A stretch of 64,000 nt of DNA from Hysterangium stoloniferum (lineage: Eukaryota > Basidiomycota > Agaricomycetes > Hysterangiales > Hysterangiaceae): the NCBI GenBank assembly GCA_015178975.1, contig WHVD01000081.1, positions 186,001-250,000 on the forward strand. The letters run 5' to 3'. A program made the translations under genes and the position numbers. Each line of letters opens with the position of its first letter. Position 1 is the stretch's first letter. The notes under the pieces were generated by a model. The model was not told the DNA's origin and searched no databases. It saw nothing but the letters and a program-made list of their open reading frames with translations. Of the stretch, positions 34,699 through 47,279 are shown piece by piece.

Positions 34699-36327
34699 TG
34701 TTATGACTGGAAATCGTGCCAGACTCTGGGCACTAACTTATATGCACCCGCGCCCTATACGCACCCATTATCAGTTTACCAGAATTCCCACCGGACTCCG
34801 TACATCAGACTTGTCTACATTCAACTTTGTTACATTGTGTTTCAGTCACTGGAAAACCCACCAGACTCCATCTCTCTCTATATCCGACCTCGTCCCATGC
34901 GTCAGTCACTGGACCCTGCTCAGAAAACCCATAACCCCTCTAACAGAGCCCCATTCCCATTTTAGTCAAATGACCTGTCACGATTCGGACTCCGCTTCCA
35001 CTCCGTTTCCCATTATGGTTTATGATTTGTCACTATTCAGACTCTGCTCTGTTCCATACCATTCCTAACACCAATTTGGTGTTTACTATTCCCGTTTTAT
35101 GTTTTGCTCATTTTGTTTCATCATTACTGGATTCAGTATGACATTCACTCCACAGTCTATTTAAACTGGCAGATGTTGTACATACAATCCAGTCAGAAAA
35201 TCGGCTTAGATCCCCCCAGTAATCTAATACATTTTCCGCTCTAAACTCCTACTTGAATCACACCTCTCACACTAGTCAGAGCCCACGGGCTCCAGCACAT
35301 CTATCTCTCTCACCAATCTCGACTCATGACCCATGACCTCTGACCTATGATGCCTCAACCCACGGCCCCTGCCTGGACTCCCCGGGATTCCCATCCACCC
35401 GTCTGAAATTGGACAACACGATCTAGTGAGGGCACAGCCTATAAGCTGAAGCCAAGTCCTACCGGATATTCCGCGGGTTTCTCCAGAGACCTGCCCTGTA
35501 CGTATCTGTTAGGATACACACACAGGGCAGGTCTCGTGAGAAACCCGCGGGATATCCAGTAGGACTTGGCTTCAGCTTATAGGCTGCGCCCTCGCTAGAT
35601 CGTGTTGTCCAATTTCGAACAGGTGGACGGGAATCCCGGGGAGTCCGGGCGGGGTTCGTGGGTCGTAGGTCGTAGGTCGTGAGGTCGTGAGTCGTGAGTT
35701 GAGATAGTCGAGAGAGATAGATGCGCCGGAGCCCGTGGGCTCCGACTAGTGCGAGCGGTGTGATTAGAGTAGGGAAAATATATTAGATTACTGGGGGGAA
35801 TCTAAGCTAATTTTCTGACTGGATTGTATGTACAACATCTGCCAGTTTAAATAGACCATGGAGTGAATGAACATACTAATCCGGTAATAATGAAAACGAA
35901 ACTAACAAAACACAAACGGGGAATGTAAACACCAATTTTGGTGTTAGGAACGGAACGGAACGGAGCGGAGTCCGAATCGTGACAAAGCATAACCCATAAC
36001 GAGAAACGGAGTGGGAGCGGAGTCCTAATCGTGACAGGCCATTTGACTAAAACGGGAACGGGGCTCAGATAGAGCGGTGACGGGATTCTGAGTGGGATCC
36101 GGTGACTGATGCGTGGGACGAAGACGGACATAGACAGAGACGGAGTCCGGGGGAAGTCCGGTTACTGATATGTGTCATACAGAGGTCAAACGTAACGAGT
36201 CTTGACGTAACGGAGTCCGGGCGGGAAATCCTATAAACAGACGATTGGTGCTTGTGGCGCGTGGAGGCGTACGGGTTAGTGCCCGGAGTCCGGCGGGATT
36301 TGTCCGGGTCGTAACAGTATCCTAACA
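34699..36327 (-). mobile_element. Solo LTR, family A, outer copy, split by a nested LTR
   Basis: Minus-strand LTR of 814 bp (34,699-35,506 plus 36,322-36,327) with target duplication CAAGT at 34,694-34,698 and 36,328-36,332. The paralogous site at 44.58-44.62 kb lacks it and reads GGGCAAGTATTAGTGCTGGG on the minus strand, an empty site with one CAAGT. Confidence 0.95.
35507..36316 (+). mobile_element. Solo LTR, family A, nested copy
   Basis: 810 bp, TGTTAGGATACAC...GTCGTAACA, with GTATC on both sides (35,502-35,506 and 36,317-36,321). It lies inverted inside the outer family-A LTR, giving an 800-bp near-palindrome. Confidence 0.95.
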
Positions 36328-36599
36328 CAAGTGCCAGTGCTGGGTCACTCTTAGCTGCTCAAGAAATTAATTTAACAGCATTCTCAGTGCAGTATACACA
36401 AAAATAAAGTAAATGATTAGAAAATCTAGCATAGACCTAATTCTTATCCTATTAATCCTATTATACCTATTAATCCTATTAATACAATAAATCCTTGGTT
36501 CATCGCGGAGCTCTAATTGTCTTTCATTTATTCTAAGGTTTACCACTAGCATATAAGTAATTTTGTTTAAGATTTGTGTACCATGACAACTGATCATCT

Positions 36600-37417
36600 T
36601 GTTAGGATACACACACAGGTCGGGTCTCCGGAGAAACCCGCGGGATATCCGGTAGGACTTGGCTTCAGCTTATAGGCTGCACCCTCGCTAGATCGTGTTG
36701 TCCAATTTCAAATGGACGGACGGGAAGCCTGGGGAGTCCGGGCGGGGTTCGTGGGTCGTAAGTCGTAGGTCGTAGGTCGTAAGTCGTGAGTCGAGATCGT
36801 TGAGAGAGATAGATGCACCGGAGCCCGTGGGCTCCGACTAGTGCGAGCGGTCTGATAAGAGTAGGGTTTTAGGGTGGAAAATATAGTAGATTAAAGGGGG
36901 GAATCTAAGCTAATTCTCTGACTGGATTGTATGTACAACATCTGCCAGTTTAAATAAACCATGGAGTGAATGAACATACTAATCTGGTAATAATGAAAAC
37001 GAAACTAACAAAACACAAACGGGAAATGTAAACACCAAATTTGGTGTTAGGAACGGGATGGAACGGAGCAGAGTCTGAATTGTGACAAAGCATAACCCAT
37101 AACGGGAAACGGAGCGGGAGCGGAGTCCTAATCGTGACAGGTCATTTGACTAAAACGGGAACGGGGCTCGAATAGAGCAGTGACGGGATTCTGAGCAGGA
37201 TCCGGTGACTGATGCATGGGACGAAGATGGACATAGACAGGGACAGAGTCCAGGGGAAGTCCGGTGACTGATATGTGTTGTAATGTGGTCGAACGTAACA
37301 AGTCTTGTCGTAACGGAGTCCGGGCGGGAAATCCTATAAACAGACGATTGGTGCTTGTAGCGCGTGGGGGCGTATGGGTTAGTGCCCGGAGTCCGGCGGG
37401 ATTGTCCGGTCGTAACA
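36600..37417 (+). mobile_element. Solo LTR, family A, copy 3
   Basis: 818 bp, same ends as the nested copy, with target duplication CATCT at 36,595-36,599 and 37,418-37,422. Carries the shared core at about 36,659. Confidence 0.95.
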
Positions 37418-37489
37418 CATCTGCAATGTGAGGAATGGACAGTGCCTCAGATATTGGATCAAGCAGTATCAGGGGAGGACTCACCAGAA

Positions 37490-38030
37490 CCTAATTATAT
37501 ATCACCAACCATCACCATTATTGTTGTCATCATTGCCACCACTCCCACTGCCACCTTCACCTGTATCGACCACTGCCACCATCCCCCTCCACCACCATAT
37601 GCCAATAAACAAGTTCTGAGCAATCAGAGGTCATTGGAAGGGTGGGATTAGGCAGTTAGGTGATGGGAATGTAAATATGCTGAGCACACCGAGTGATTAG
37701 ATGATGCTAGATTTTGCCATTAATTAGAACACAAAAATGAAAATGAGAATGAAAAATCACTATGTAATAGCATTGACCCCACCATTCAATACCACCAACA
37801 CAAATATTGATTTCTGGTGTCTCCCCAGAATGCATATACCCACCTCATATGGACCCACACTCCCCCATTTATACTCCAACAACTGTGATGATGTGGAACA
37901 CCTTATGATCTTCATTGACCCCAACAACATCCTACCACACTTACACCTGAAACTGCAACTGCAACCACTTTGCCAATGCCACTGCCAATATGCAGTCACA
38001 TGCTAGATGCCACATGGAATACCATAGAGT
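37490..38030 (+). repeat. Duplicated block S, copy 2
   Basis: Direct relative of 47,280-47,720 and inverted relative of 31,510-32,150. Shares ATGCCAATAAACAAGTTCTG-like, GTGATGGGAATGTAAATATG-like and TCTTCATTGACCCCAACAAC words. Confidence 0.75.
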
Positions 38031-38149
38031 CCGAAATTTCAGAATTTGTAATAGAATACATGTACTGACGACTTACTGCATCAGTAAAATGGTATTAAAC
38101 GCTGGGAGGAGGTACCTATTCTGGGATGCTCCCCATGCCCCAATGTACA

Positions 38150-38605
38150 AGACGATGATCACATCCCAACATCAAGGCAACAAAAAGAAGACAACATACC
38201 ATCTCATTCTCAACCGTACTCCAAAACGTAAAGCCATTCTCCATCTCCACCTCAACAACATCCTCCTTCCTCCTATCCTTCCTCCAAGATCAGCCCAACA
38301 GCCTCAGTATCCTCCTTTCCCAACAGTGCCTCCCTAGCTTCGTCACCCATTATGTAATGGCTCCTGGTTCTTATCTCCAGACATGCTCGAGAACCTTCTC
38401 CGAGCACGCATTCTATCATCTCCATGCTTCCTCTCCGCAGAATTGAAATATCCGACTCATCTGAGCCTGACACCTCAGCCGCCCACACCTTTGTATCACA
38501 TTTTCCTTCAACATGGGTCTTGAGGGCTTCTTTGTGGCAATTACCATTGAGGAGTGTGTCTAGCGGGCATGCAACATTGCTTTTGGGTTTGGGTTTGAAT
38601 GCGTC
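38150..38605 (-). pseudogene. Unknown charged protein gene, block R3, copy 2
   Basis: The minus frame reads FKPKPKSNVACPLD, EGKCDTKVWAAEVSGSDES, SDISILRRGSMEMIECV and then TRSHYIMGDEAREALLG. It parallels 30,320-30,530 and extends further 3', so it is the better guide to this protein's C-terminus. Serine spacing and acidic residues are conserved between copies. Unknown family. Confidence 0.45.
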
Positions 38606-38739
38606 AAACAGCAGTTATTGAAGAAACAACTGCAACAAAACTAAGCATCTTACATTGTTTGTTGCCTACATAATACTAACCGAGGATTTTCAGTCATCTT
38701 GATATGTAATTTCCAAACATAAAGAATTTGATTTTGTCC

Positions 38740-39210
38740 ACGTGAGACATGTTGCAAGAGGTGTCCCCTAGAGAAGATTATAAGAGTGGCAAAAAAAAGG
38801 TTGCACGGTCAAAATGTCAATTGTTCTTCCCACGACTGCTCATTGTGAGGGAGTAGAAGAGAACAGTCATGAAGAACACCAAGAAGATGAAAAAGAGATG
38901 GCCAGAAAGCCGGGTGCAACACCTCCCCAGATCACCTCTTCTCATGACGTGTATGAACGACAGACATCAGGTAGTTCTGTCCGTGGGAGTAGACCTGACG
39001 CAGAGTGGTGTACAGCTACATACCTAATACAAGGTGGCTTTACCACAGTTATAACTTTACTTCATGAATATATCCCCAGCAAATGCATGTGGTATCATCA
39101 GGATATCAAATAATTGAGGTATATGATTATACTGATTTGCCACAGATGGAAGGCAGCCAATGGCAGATTGCAGATGGCAAGGTACTACGCAATCATGAAG
39201 TGATGGGAAT
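38740..39210 (+). repeat. Duplicated block R1-like, copy 2
   Basis: Matches 43,960-44,420 in direct orientation (AGAAGATTATAAGAGTGGC, AAAGCCGGGTG, TGACGTGTATGA). A 99-codon frame at 38,814-39,113 reads EENSHEEHQEDEKEMARKPG and VYERQTSGSSVRGSRPDAEW. The other copy is frameshifted in this part, so coding status is unsure. Confidence 0.6.
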
Positions 39211-39436
39211 TTTCTATTAGATTTTTTGGGTTTGCAAACAATGTAGCATGTGATTGATGGATAACCGGGTATAGTATTACTGGTAGTAGGTACTTAACCT
39301 AGGTACTTGTACTCTACACTTCATACATTTGCAATGTGTTCTTTCTACCCAAACCGAGTCAAGCATATTATGAACCCACAAATTCTAACATTTTCTATAT
39401 GAAGGAAATTATTGGCACTCAAATAAGTACTCTCAT

Positions 39437-39655
39437 CAAGTTTCTGGCTTTATGTGGAGCTGACAGCCAATTCATATTTGCCTAAGTTATTGTGTTCTAG
39501 AACCACAGACTTGCTAGAGTTGCTTCCCATTGAGAGCCTATGATCTCAGTTTCTGGCTTTATGTGGAGCTGCCAGCCAATTCATAATCACCTAATTTATT
39601 GTGTTCTAGAACCACAGACTCGCTAGAGTTGCTTCCCAGTGAGAGCTTATGATCT
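39437..39655 (+). repeat. About 110-bp tandem duplication
   Basis: Two adjacent copies share GTTTCTGGCTTTATGTGGAG, TTGTGTTCTAGAACCACAGA and GCTAGAGTTGCTTCCCA. The upstream flank relates to 44,420-44,550. Confidence 0.85.
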
Positions 39656-39689
39656 TACTACATGTAATGCACCGAGAATGCTGTTCTGC

Positions 39690-39919
39690 TCTCACTAGTC
39701 AGAGCCCATGGGCTCTGACACATCTATCACTCAACCTCTGACTTATCTATCTCGACTTCCCAACCTCTTCACCACAAACCCCACCTAGGCTCCCTGGGAT
39801 TCCCATCCACCTGTTTGAAATTGGACAAGATGACCTCACAAGGGCACAACCTATAAGCTGAAGCCAAGTCCTACCATATTTCCTGCAGGTTTCTCTGGAA
39901 ACCATCAATGTACACACCC
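39690..39919 (-). mobile_element. Family-A-like LTR fragment
   Basis: Minus-strand fragment resembling the 5' 230 bp of family A, including the shared core (TATAAGCTGAAGCCAAGTCC on the plus strand). Cut by the family-B LTR starting at 39,920. Confidence 0.7.
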
Positions 39920-40992
39920 TGTAATGTATTCAGGGGTTTCTCTTAGATAGCTCAATATATGCTATAGTGTGTTAAGAACAGAAACTGACAGATGTTGGCA
40001 GACCAACGGGGACCGAATGGAAGGACTTGGCTTCAGCTTATGTGCTGCGCCCTCACAAGTTACTGTCGGGTGTCCTTAAATTTTGGGCAGGCAGAAACTA
40101 GTCCTGTCAAGTAAACCTCTCGGTAAACTACTGATCGGAAACTGAAGGATAAGTTGAGGGTTGGGCTGAGGGGTCGGAGACCAGGAGTCAGAGACTGAGA
40201 GTTGGAGACTGAGAGTCGGAGACTGAGAGAGTCGGAGATTAGAGGTGGAAGTCGTAAATGTAGGTTGGATCGTAAATCAGATGGAGTCGGAATGTTGTGG
40301 TTGTGAATAGATAATGGAGTCGGAAATTAGAGGGGTATCTAAGTTGATCTAAGTTGATCTAAGTTGATCTAAGTTGATATTCTGATTGACTAGTAGTTAC
40401 ATTACAGCGGGTCTTATATATGAGTTATTGGCGTCTAGAAACTACTAACTAAGGGAAGAGCGGAAACACTATTTGACAAATAGACTTGACTAGAAACTGG
40501 AAGGTTATGATAAGATTGGAAGCCGATATCAGCCGGGAGCGGGATTACAAGAAAAGGGAATAGTCCACAGGCTACAAGTATATATGGGCATATGTGAAAC
40601 ATAGAGTAAAACGGATCATCATAATGAAAGGGGATGTATCAAAGCATAACCAGATGGTATGAGTATATTTTGACAGGGGTGTAAATGAGGTTTGATCGCC
40701 GTGAAGGTATACGTCAGTGTCAGTGTTCTGAAGGTTTCTGAAATGATGATTTGATCAATAACTTGGAACATCGATAGACTGTAGTATTCTCGGGGACTGT
40801 TAGGTTGCGACATGGGTTACAACACAGTCGTAACATAGTGTCACAAAGCTTCAACAATAAAACAAGCAAAGGTCCAGTAATTTAAATACTGATAGATTAA
40901 TGAGGTGCACTATTAAGCTTCAACAAGTCAAATCAATGCTTATTTTGATTATTGAAAGGTTCAATAGAACAATATATGACTCTTTTAGCAAA
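39920..40992 (-). mobile_element. LTR, family B, truncated, host of a nested LTR
   Basis: Parts at 39,920-39,969 and 40,841-40,992 match the family-B LTR at 18,049-19,203 in reverse. Interrupted by family C and cut at its far side by family A at 40,993. Confidence 0.85.
39970..40835 (+). mobile_element. Solo LTR, family C, copy 1
   Basis: 866 bp, TGTTAAGAACAG...GTCGTAACA, flanked by TAGTG at 39,965-39,969 and 40,836-40,840. The unbroken family-B copy near 53.23 kb gives the empty site GCTATAGTGTCACAGAGC. Contains the shared core at 40,029 and a four-copy ATCTAAGTTG tandem near 40,340-40,378. Confidence 0.95.
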
Positions 40993-41775
40993 TGATACGA
41001 CCGGATAATCCTGCCGGACTCCAGGCACTAACCTGTACGTCCCCACACCCTACACGCACCAATCGTCTGTTTATAGGATTTCCTCCCTGGACTCCATATG
41101 TCAAGACTCGTTACATTCAACCTCATTACGACACATATCAGTCACCGGACTTCCCCCGGACTCTGTCTCCATCTATGTCCATCTTCATCCCATGCATCAG
41201 TCACCAGACCCCGCTCAGAATCCTGTCACCACTCTAATCGAGCCCCATTCCCATTTTAGTCAAATGACCTGTCACAATTTAGGACTCCACTCCCGCTCCG
41301 TTTCCCATTATGGGTTGTGCTTTGTCACGATTTGGACTCCACTCTGTTCCATCCCATTCCTAACACCAAACTTGGTGTTTATTATTCCCGTTTTATGTTT
41401 TGCTCATTTCGTTTCATTATTACTGGATTCAGTATGACATTTACTCCACGGTCTATTTAAACTGGCAGATGTTGTACATACAATCCAGTCAGAAATTAGC
41501 TTAGATTCTCCCCAGTAATCTAATCCATTTTCCACTCTAAACCATTGCTTGATTCACACCGCTCACACTAGTTGGAGCCCACAGGCTCTGGTGGATCTAT
41601 CTCTCTCAACTATCTCAACTCATGACCCACGACCTCCAACCTATGACCTATGACCCACGAACCCCACCCGGACTCCCTGGGATTCCGGTCCACCTGTTCA
41701 AAATTGGACAACACGATCTAGCGAGGGTGCAGCCTATAAGCTGAAGCCAAGTCCTACCAGATATCCTACAGGTTG
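40993..41775 (-). mobile_element. LTR, family A, truncated
   Basis: Begins TGATACGACCGG (decayed TGTTACGACCGG) and follows family A in reverse to the GATATCC segment, lacking the last about 40 bp. Confidence 0.85.
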
Positions 41776-41864
41776 TGGGGACACCATGCCCCTGGCCACA
41801 GTTAGTCCTTGTTACTTGAAGTGGGATACAAATATATCAAAAAAAAATATATATATATATATAC

Positions 41865-42240
41865 TGTGTCACGTGATACGGGGGTTAAAATTACATTTAT
41901 ATACCACATCGCAACGCGTTTTGACTCCAGCTGAATCCAAATCTGAAATTAGTTTCTTGCCAAAAGTTCTTGATGGTGAGATATCAAACTTGCCGACTTT
42001 GATTGTCCGCAACTGTAGTACAGGCGCTTTACCACGGTTAAAACTCTACTCCACAAATATGTCGGTCCAGCAAAAACATGTGGCATCAGCATTGTAATGA
42101 TTCCTGTATGGATACACTGATTTGCCACAGATAAAAGATAGTAGATGAAACTTGATGATAGAACATAGAACATGGCAGCGTAAGCATGAAGTGATGGCAA
42201 TTGGTTATCAGATGGAAGTCGTTTAGCAGTCAAGTAAGTC
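41865..42240 (+). repeat. Duplicated block R1, copy 3
   Basis: Over 90 percent identical by eye to 28,558-28,930. Begins after an (AT)n run at 41,840-41,862. Confidence 0.85.
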
Positions 42241-42299
42241 CTCTCCTCTCATCAGGTTTCTGGCTTCACTGATTCCTCTGTGTAGCACATGTTCGTTAG

Positions 42300-43150
42300 A
42301 TCAGCACGCTTTCTGTTTGTTAAAGATGAACAGCAAAACCCATCTAGCGTCTAACACTTGCACAATGGTATCCAACTCAAGGTTCCAAACCCGACTCATA
42401 TGATTCAGGACTATCCATCTTCGGCACGTCAAAAGGTCACTACCATCATCCGTTAAACCTAACAGTGGCAGATTTCGTTCCTGCTGCGCCTGTGTTGCAG
42501 CCTGAATCTCCATGTTAGCCTTGATACGAGGGATGATACTAATTGCACGCGCTTTAGATGAGATTTGTCTCTTCGGATATGGAACTTGAATCATTATCGC
42601 GTTTACTGGGGAGGGTTTCCAAAGGTTTTGATGAAACTTTGTCGTTTGAAGATGATGGACCTGTGCTTCCTTGCTGCTGGATCGCGGAACGAGGTGTGAA
42701 TCATCTGTCTACGTCCATGCCATCATCCAAGGACACATTGGCATCTGGGTCGGGGTCTGCATGACATGGTGCGGCTCTATTCGCGCCAATAGGATCTTTT
42801 CATCGTCGGCGTCACAATCCGGGGCATAAACCGCACATTTTCCCTCTGCAGAACGAAGTCGGGCGCGTTTAGGTGGTGAAGGGCCGTGAAGCTTAGTACT
42901 TGCAGCCTTCTTCGGCAACTGGCAAGATGGTTCTGACGGTGTTGGAACGACCGCACCAATTTTTGCTTGGGTTGACTTTAAAGGACCTTGAAAATTCTGG
43001 AGTTGGGCACGAGGAGTGGGTACAGACGTGAATGCCCAAAAGCCCACGGCCAGTTGTGAGAACGCGTGATACGGACAATTCAAACTGTTCGCTTCTTCTA
43101 AAAGGTGAGACCGTGAGTGTTTGGAAATGGTACAACGTCGTCATCGGATT
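42300..43150 (-). pseudogene. Unknown charged protein gene, block R2, copy 2
   Basis: Minus strand: QNFQGPLKSTQAKIGA, PTPSEPSCQLPKKAAST and PPKRARLRSAEGK, then DADDEKILLARIEP; further on ARAISIIPRIKANMEIQAAT and LLGLTDDGSD. Parallels 29.29-30.17 kb with indels in different places, so comparing the two copies defines the ancestral frame. Block R3 of this copy lies 3.7 kb away at 38.6 kb, displaced by the nested LTRs. Confidence 0.5.
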
Positions 43151-43955
43151 CCCCGGAATAAATGATGGTGTCGAGCTGCTGTTGCGTTATTTATTGAGCA
43201 TTGTTATGAGAGGTGGATGACATCGTTGGGCATATTAGTTGGGTGGAACACATTCCCTTCAGTAGAAGATTTTAGGCCACGGTACTTGGTCTGTCAGTGT
43301 CAAACATCACCTATTATGTTACGTGACACGCGTTTTTATTTTTATTTTTATTTTTTAATATATTTATATACCGCATCGCATAACGAAGATACATAGCAGT
43401 TCCGTAGCATCGTATAGAGCGTAGCTACTATAGTATCTACGGGGGAATGAAGAGGAAGCCGGCCGGATGCGTCAGAGCGAGTGGTGGTTGGCAGTTTGAC
43501 TGCGTGTTTCTTCGATTGAATTCAGTCGATCCTGCAATCATAAAAATAAAATTGCAAATAGGTTGTGATTATCCCACCTTGACGTTACCTCTGATAACAG
43601 CAAGCGCTCCCCCACTCCAAATCTTCGTGGAAATCTTGACCTTTAATAGAGGACCAACGAAGGGCCTTTCTTTACAGCAGCGCAAAACAATCTGAACCTA
43701 GTCAGACCTGAGGAGAATATAGTAGACGGTCCAGAGGGTGCAAATCAGTCATTGCATGTAGGACCATTGCGTCCCATTTGAAGCACAGTAATTATAGAGG
43801 GCAAATATAATAGTTGTATCAAACCGCCAGTCTTAATATGAATATTTATGTTTAATTATTTGTCAAATACGTGGTCACTTAAACACGCATAAGGAAATCA
43901 TAGAAAAAATTATTCTCCGAGTCAAACCTCACAGGAATACAGCAGATGGTCCAGA
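43150..43955. other. No assigned gene
   Basis: 43,255-43,420 repeats words found at 28,495-28,600 (GGTACTTGG, GTCAGTGTCAA, ACGTGACAC). The rest shows only an 82-codon ORF of unknown status. Confidence 0.4.
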
Positions 43956-43959
43956 GGAT

Positions 43960-44420
43960 TTTTCATTCGCACACATGAGACGTGTTGCAGGAGGTGTGCC
44001 CGAGAGAAGATTATAAGAGTGGCGAAAAAGGTGGCACATTAAAAATGTTAAGAAATATTTGTTGTTCCTAGGTTCCGGAACGACTTTTAATGGTGAGTAG
44101 ATGAGAACAGTGACGAGGAGGACCGAAAAGACGAAAAAGATGTGGTGGAAAGCCGGGTGTAACGCTTCTGCACACTGGCTCTTCCAATGACGTGTATGAG
44201 CGACAAACATCTGACGCTCTCTCCGTGGGAGTTGACCTGATGCAGAGTGGCATACGGGTACATACTTAGTACAAGATGGGTTCACCACGGTTACAGCTCT
44301 ACTCCATAACTATATAGTTGAGCTGCATGATTATACTGATTTGCCACCCATGGAAGACAGTAGATGGAAGATGGAAGATGGCAGCTTACTATGTAATGAT
44401 GAAGTGATGGTAATTTGCTA
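43960..44420 (+). repeat. Duplicated block R1-like, copy 4
   Basis: Direct relative of 38,740-39,210; see that entry. Frameshifted within the possible coding part. Confidence 0.65.
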
Positions 44421-44559
44421 TATGACGGAACTCCTTGGCACTCAAATGAGTACTCTTATCAAGGTTCTGATGGAGCTGGTAGCTGCGAACCTGTGTCCAA
44501 GCAAACTGAATATAATGTCACATACTGCACCGAGAATGCTAATAATCTAATTTCTTGAG

Positions 44560-44730
44560 CAGCTAAGAGTACCCAGCACTAATACTTGCCCAAATCTCAC
44601 ATGGCATCCGTGGCAGAAAGTCAAGCAGCAACTGCAGAGTAACTGCCTTTATGCCATTTCATCACACACAACACTGACGTAGGTTTCCAGTAAGCTCTGG
44701 ACTTACACCTATTTCGCAACACTAGGTCTG
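44560..44730 (-). repeat. Duplicated block U with empty LTR site
   Basis: Reverse complement of 34,536-34,698 joined to 36,328-36,370. It lacks the family-A insertion found there. Confidence 0.8.
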
Positions 44731-44759
44731 TCTACACGAAGTCGCAGTGGTTTACCACA

Positions 44760-46260
44760 ATATATGGCATCTCAGTTTTGTTTAGTTATGATACATTCTT
44801 GACTCTTCCAGCGGAAATCCAGTTCATATGGAAGAGTAGGATCAGACTAGCATCTGTGCTGTACATCATGGGCCGATATTCGATCCTACTTCAGTTTATA
44901 TTTGCTCTCCCCATTGAGTTATCACATGAACCGTTAGAGGTGCGTGATGGGATGGGCCTGAAAATGTCCCTTAACTTACAGCAGTTGATAGTGTGTGGTA
45001 CCATTTGAGCCTCAGGTTAGTTGTTTACTGATTAGCCATAGAGCATGTAATGCACTATTACGTGCCTTTTATATTCTGAACATTGTTGCGGCGCTTAGTG
45101 TACATGGTGATTAATCTATTTATCATTTACTTTCTCAAATAATTCAACCAAGAGGATGTCAGGGGTATTACTTGCAAGGATTTACGCTATAAGCAGGGCT
45201 AACAAATATCTCTTAACTCCAATCTTGTTCACATATCTTGGAGAAGTCTCCTGTCGTGTGGTGTGTTTACTTACTCCCAATGTGTAGACCGTTATACCCA
45301 TGAGTTGTGGTAGCTTATCACAGTCCATCAAGACTGTATTTCTGGAACCAATATCAAACTGTGCGTTTCACTTAGTGAAAACTACGTAACTGTATATTAA
45401 CATCATTAAACAGGAGTACAGAAGTCGATCGCATATGCCTGGAGACCTCGAGTTGACGTGCTCGTTATAGACTCAGCAGCAAGCGCTCTTACAATTACGT
45501 TCGATGGGCTCATATTATTCACGACATTGTTCCACACCATCGGCACGATTAGGCTGCAAAGAGGTATTAAAGAATTGCAGAAACAATCTATAACATATCT
45601 CCTTATGCAGCAAGGTAATTTATCCCGGTGTTTGAGTCTACATGTATGACCATATCAATCGCAGGTGTTCTCCGATTTGCGTCAGTGCTAAATTAACGTG
45701 ACTTCAGTTGATAAAATTTTGATTTTGATTTCTCAGCGTAATTTTCATCTGGGGTTTACAGGTCCTAATTACAAATAAGGTTTGGGATTGCTGCTCCTTT
45801 CACCCTTTTAGCTGATACACATTTCTTCTAAGTTTGTTTCCGTGAATATTTTTTATCCTCTGTGAAACCCATAACACCTACTCATTCTGAATCGAATATA
45901 GGCCTCATTTGCCAACTTTGCCGAAAACTTGGAGGCCTGGCAAGTATTTATCTCATGCATTTCACCTGACGTCTTAATGGCAACTGCAGCATATCCACCC
46001 TTCTCGTTTGCCGCTTCTTTCTCGATCTGCGAGGATTCAACTTGTCATGTAACGTGATCAATACGACGAATAATCTCGGGCTCACTACCTTCCGAGGGGC
46101 CGTACGCAGTATTGGACAATCTTTCATTGAGGACATCGGAGATAATTATATGGGAGATCTCATTTCGAGGGGACATTATGAAGGAGGAAGCCCCGTCCAT
46201 TCGGCAGAAGGGTGTGAGGAAACCTCTGGTGGGAGACTTGAAGGTCTTGCTGCACAGTAA
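44760..46260 (+). pseudogene. DUF6533 membrane-protein relic, copy 2 (more complete)
   Basis: YDTFLTLPAEIQFIW and SRIRLASVLYIMGRYSILLQ give the DUF6533 signature at 44,785-44,900. Decayed sequence near 45,050-45,100 reads RACNALLRAFYILNIVAA, comparable to the family's LRxYALxxR helix. The frame 45,458-45,649 (SALTITFDGLILFTTLFHTI, then QSITYLLMQQG) matches the family's late FDxLVxxLTxxKT ... LLLRDG segment. 45,990-46,260 matches copy 1 downstream of its deletion. Stops and frame changes between these parts make it a pseudogene; some gaps may be introns. Confidence 0.75.
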
Positions 46261-46339
46261 GGGGGGTATCTGCTGAATATTATCAGTGACCATGCAATTA
46301 AAAATATTTTTATGACACTTGATGAAGTAAAATAAAAGC

Positions 46340-47230
46340 CCCCAGAAATTGTTAGATACAATTCACATCTCAACTAATTTTTCTATAGATTTATTCAGGA
46401 GATTAGTACAGTCGCAAGAATATTTGTATTTATTTATTTATAAAGCACCCGCTCACCCAGAATTGTGTGGAATCATACACATAAATCAATCTGAACCTAC
46501 CCAGACTTGAGAAAAATAGAGTAGGCTATCCAGAGGGTGTATATCAGTCATTACATGTAGTACCATTGCATCTCATTCGTATCACAGTAATTATAAAGGG
46601 CAAATATAAGAGTTGATTCAGACTGAAAGGAAACTTCGGCCTCGAAAGCTATTCACTGCATATGATCTGTACACCCAGAATGAATGACTAGACTCCTTCT
46701 TTAGGCGGGAGTGTTCGCGTCTCCATAAGGATTGGACGTCTCAACGTGAATATTCGAGGTTCTTGGGGTTGAGCTCTACCGGGATAATGTTCACAGCACA
46801 CCACCCGAGGAAATGACTGAAGCTTTTGTGATTTCAATGTTAATTCTTTAATCGAAAATGCCAATCGATTGATCACTGCAGTAGTACTAGGCTAAATTGA
46901 TGTTATGCATTCTTGCATCCGCTACTATATTTGGTCCCAGCGCCGCTACTGGGGTCCGTCAAGCGAGAGCAGTTTCAACGTGTTCATGAAGTCCAACGAT
47001 GTTCCACGCTGTAGGAAGTCAGTGAACTTAAATGAAGCACTCTAAGCACTTCATCGAAGGTCACTTTGTAACAGTGTTCAAACTTTGATTTAAAGCCATT
47101 AAGCGGTTGTTGGATGATGCATTTAAGGCATTGAATCTAAGTAGGGCAGATGTCACTTTGCGTATTTTTGCACTTGATTTCAGTTCATATTACTCTTCAA
47201 ACCAATTCATTAAAATACTAATCACACTGA
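46340..47230. repeat. Duplicated block T, copy 2
   Basis: Reverse-complement relative of 32,150-33,250. No coding frame supported. Confidence 0.65.
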
Positions 47231-47279
47231 ATACTTTCCACTAATACATTGCATTCACTGAGCATTTCTACCATGCTCT

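Noticed and set aside
35400..35640. A large perfect palindrome as a replication origin or hairpin element
   Set aside because: It is fully explained by two family-A solo LTRs, one nested in the other in opposite orientation, each with its own target duplication.
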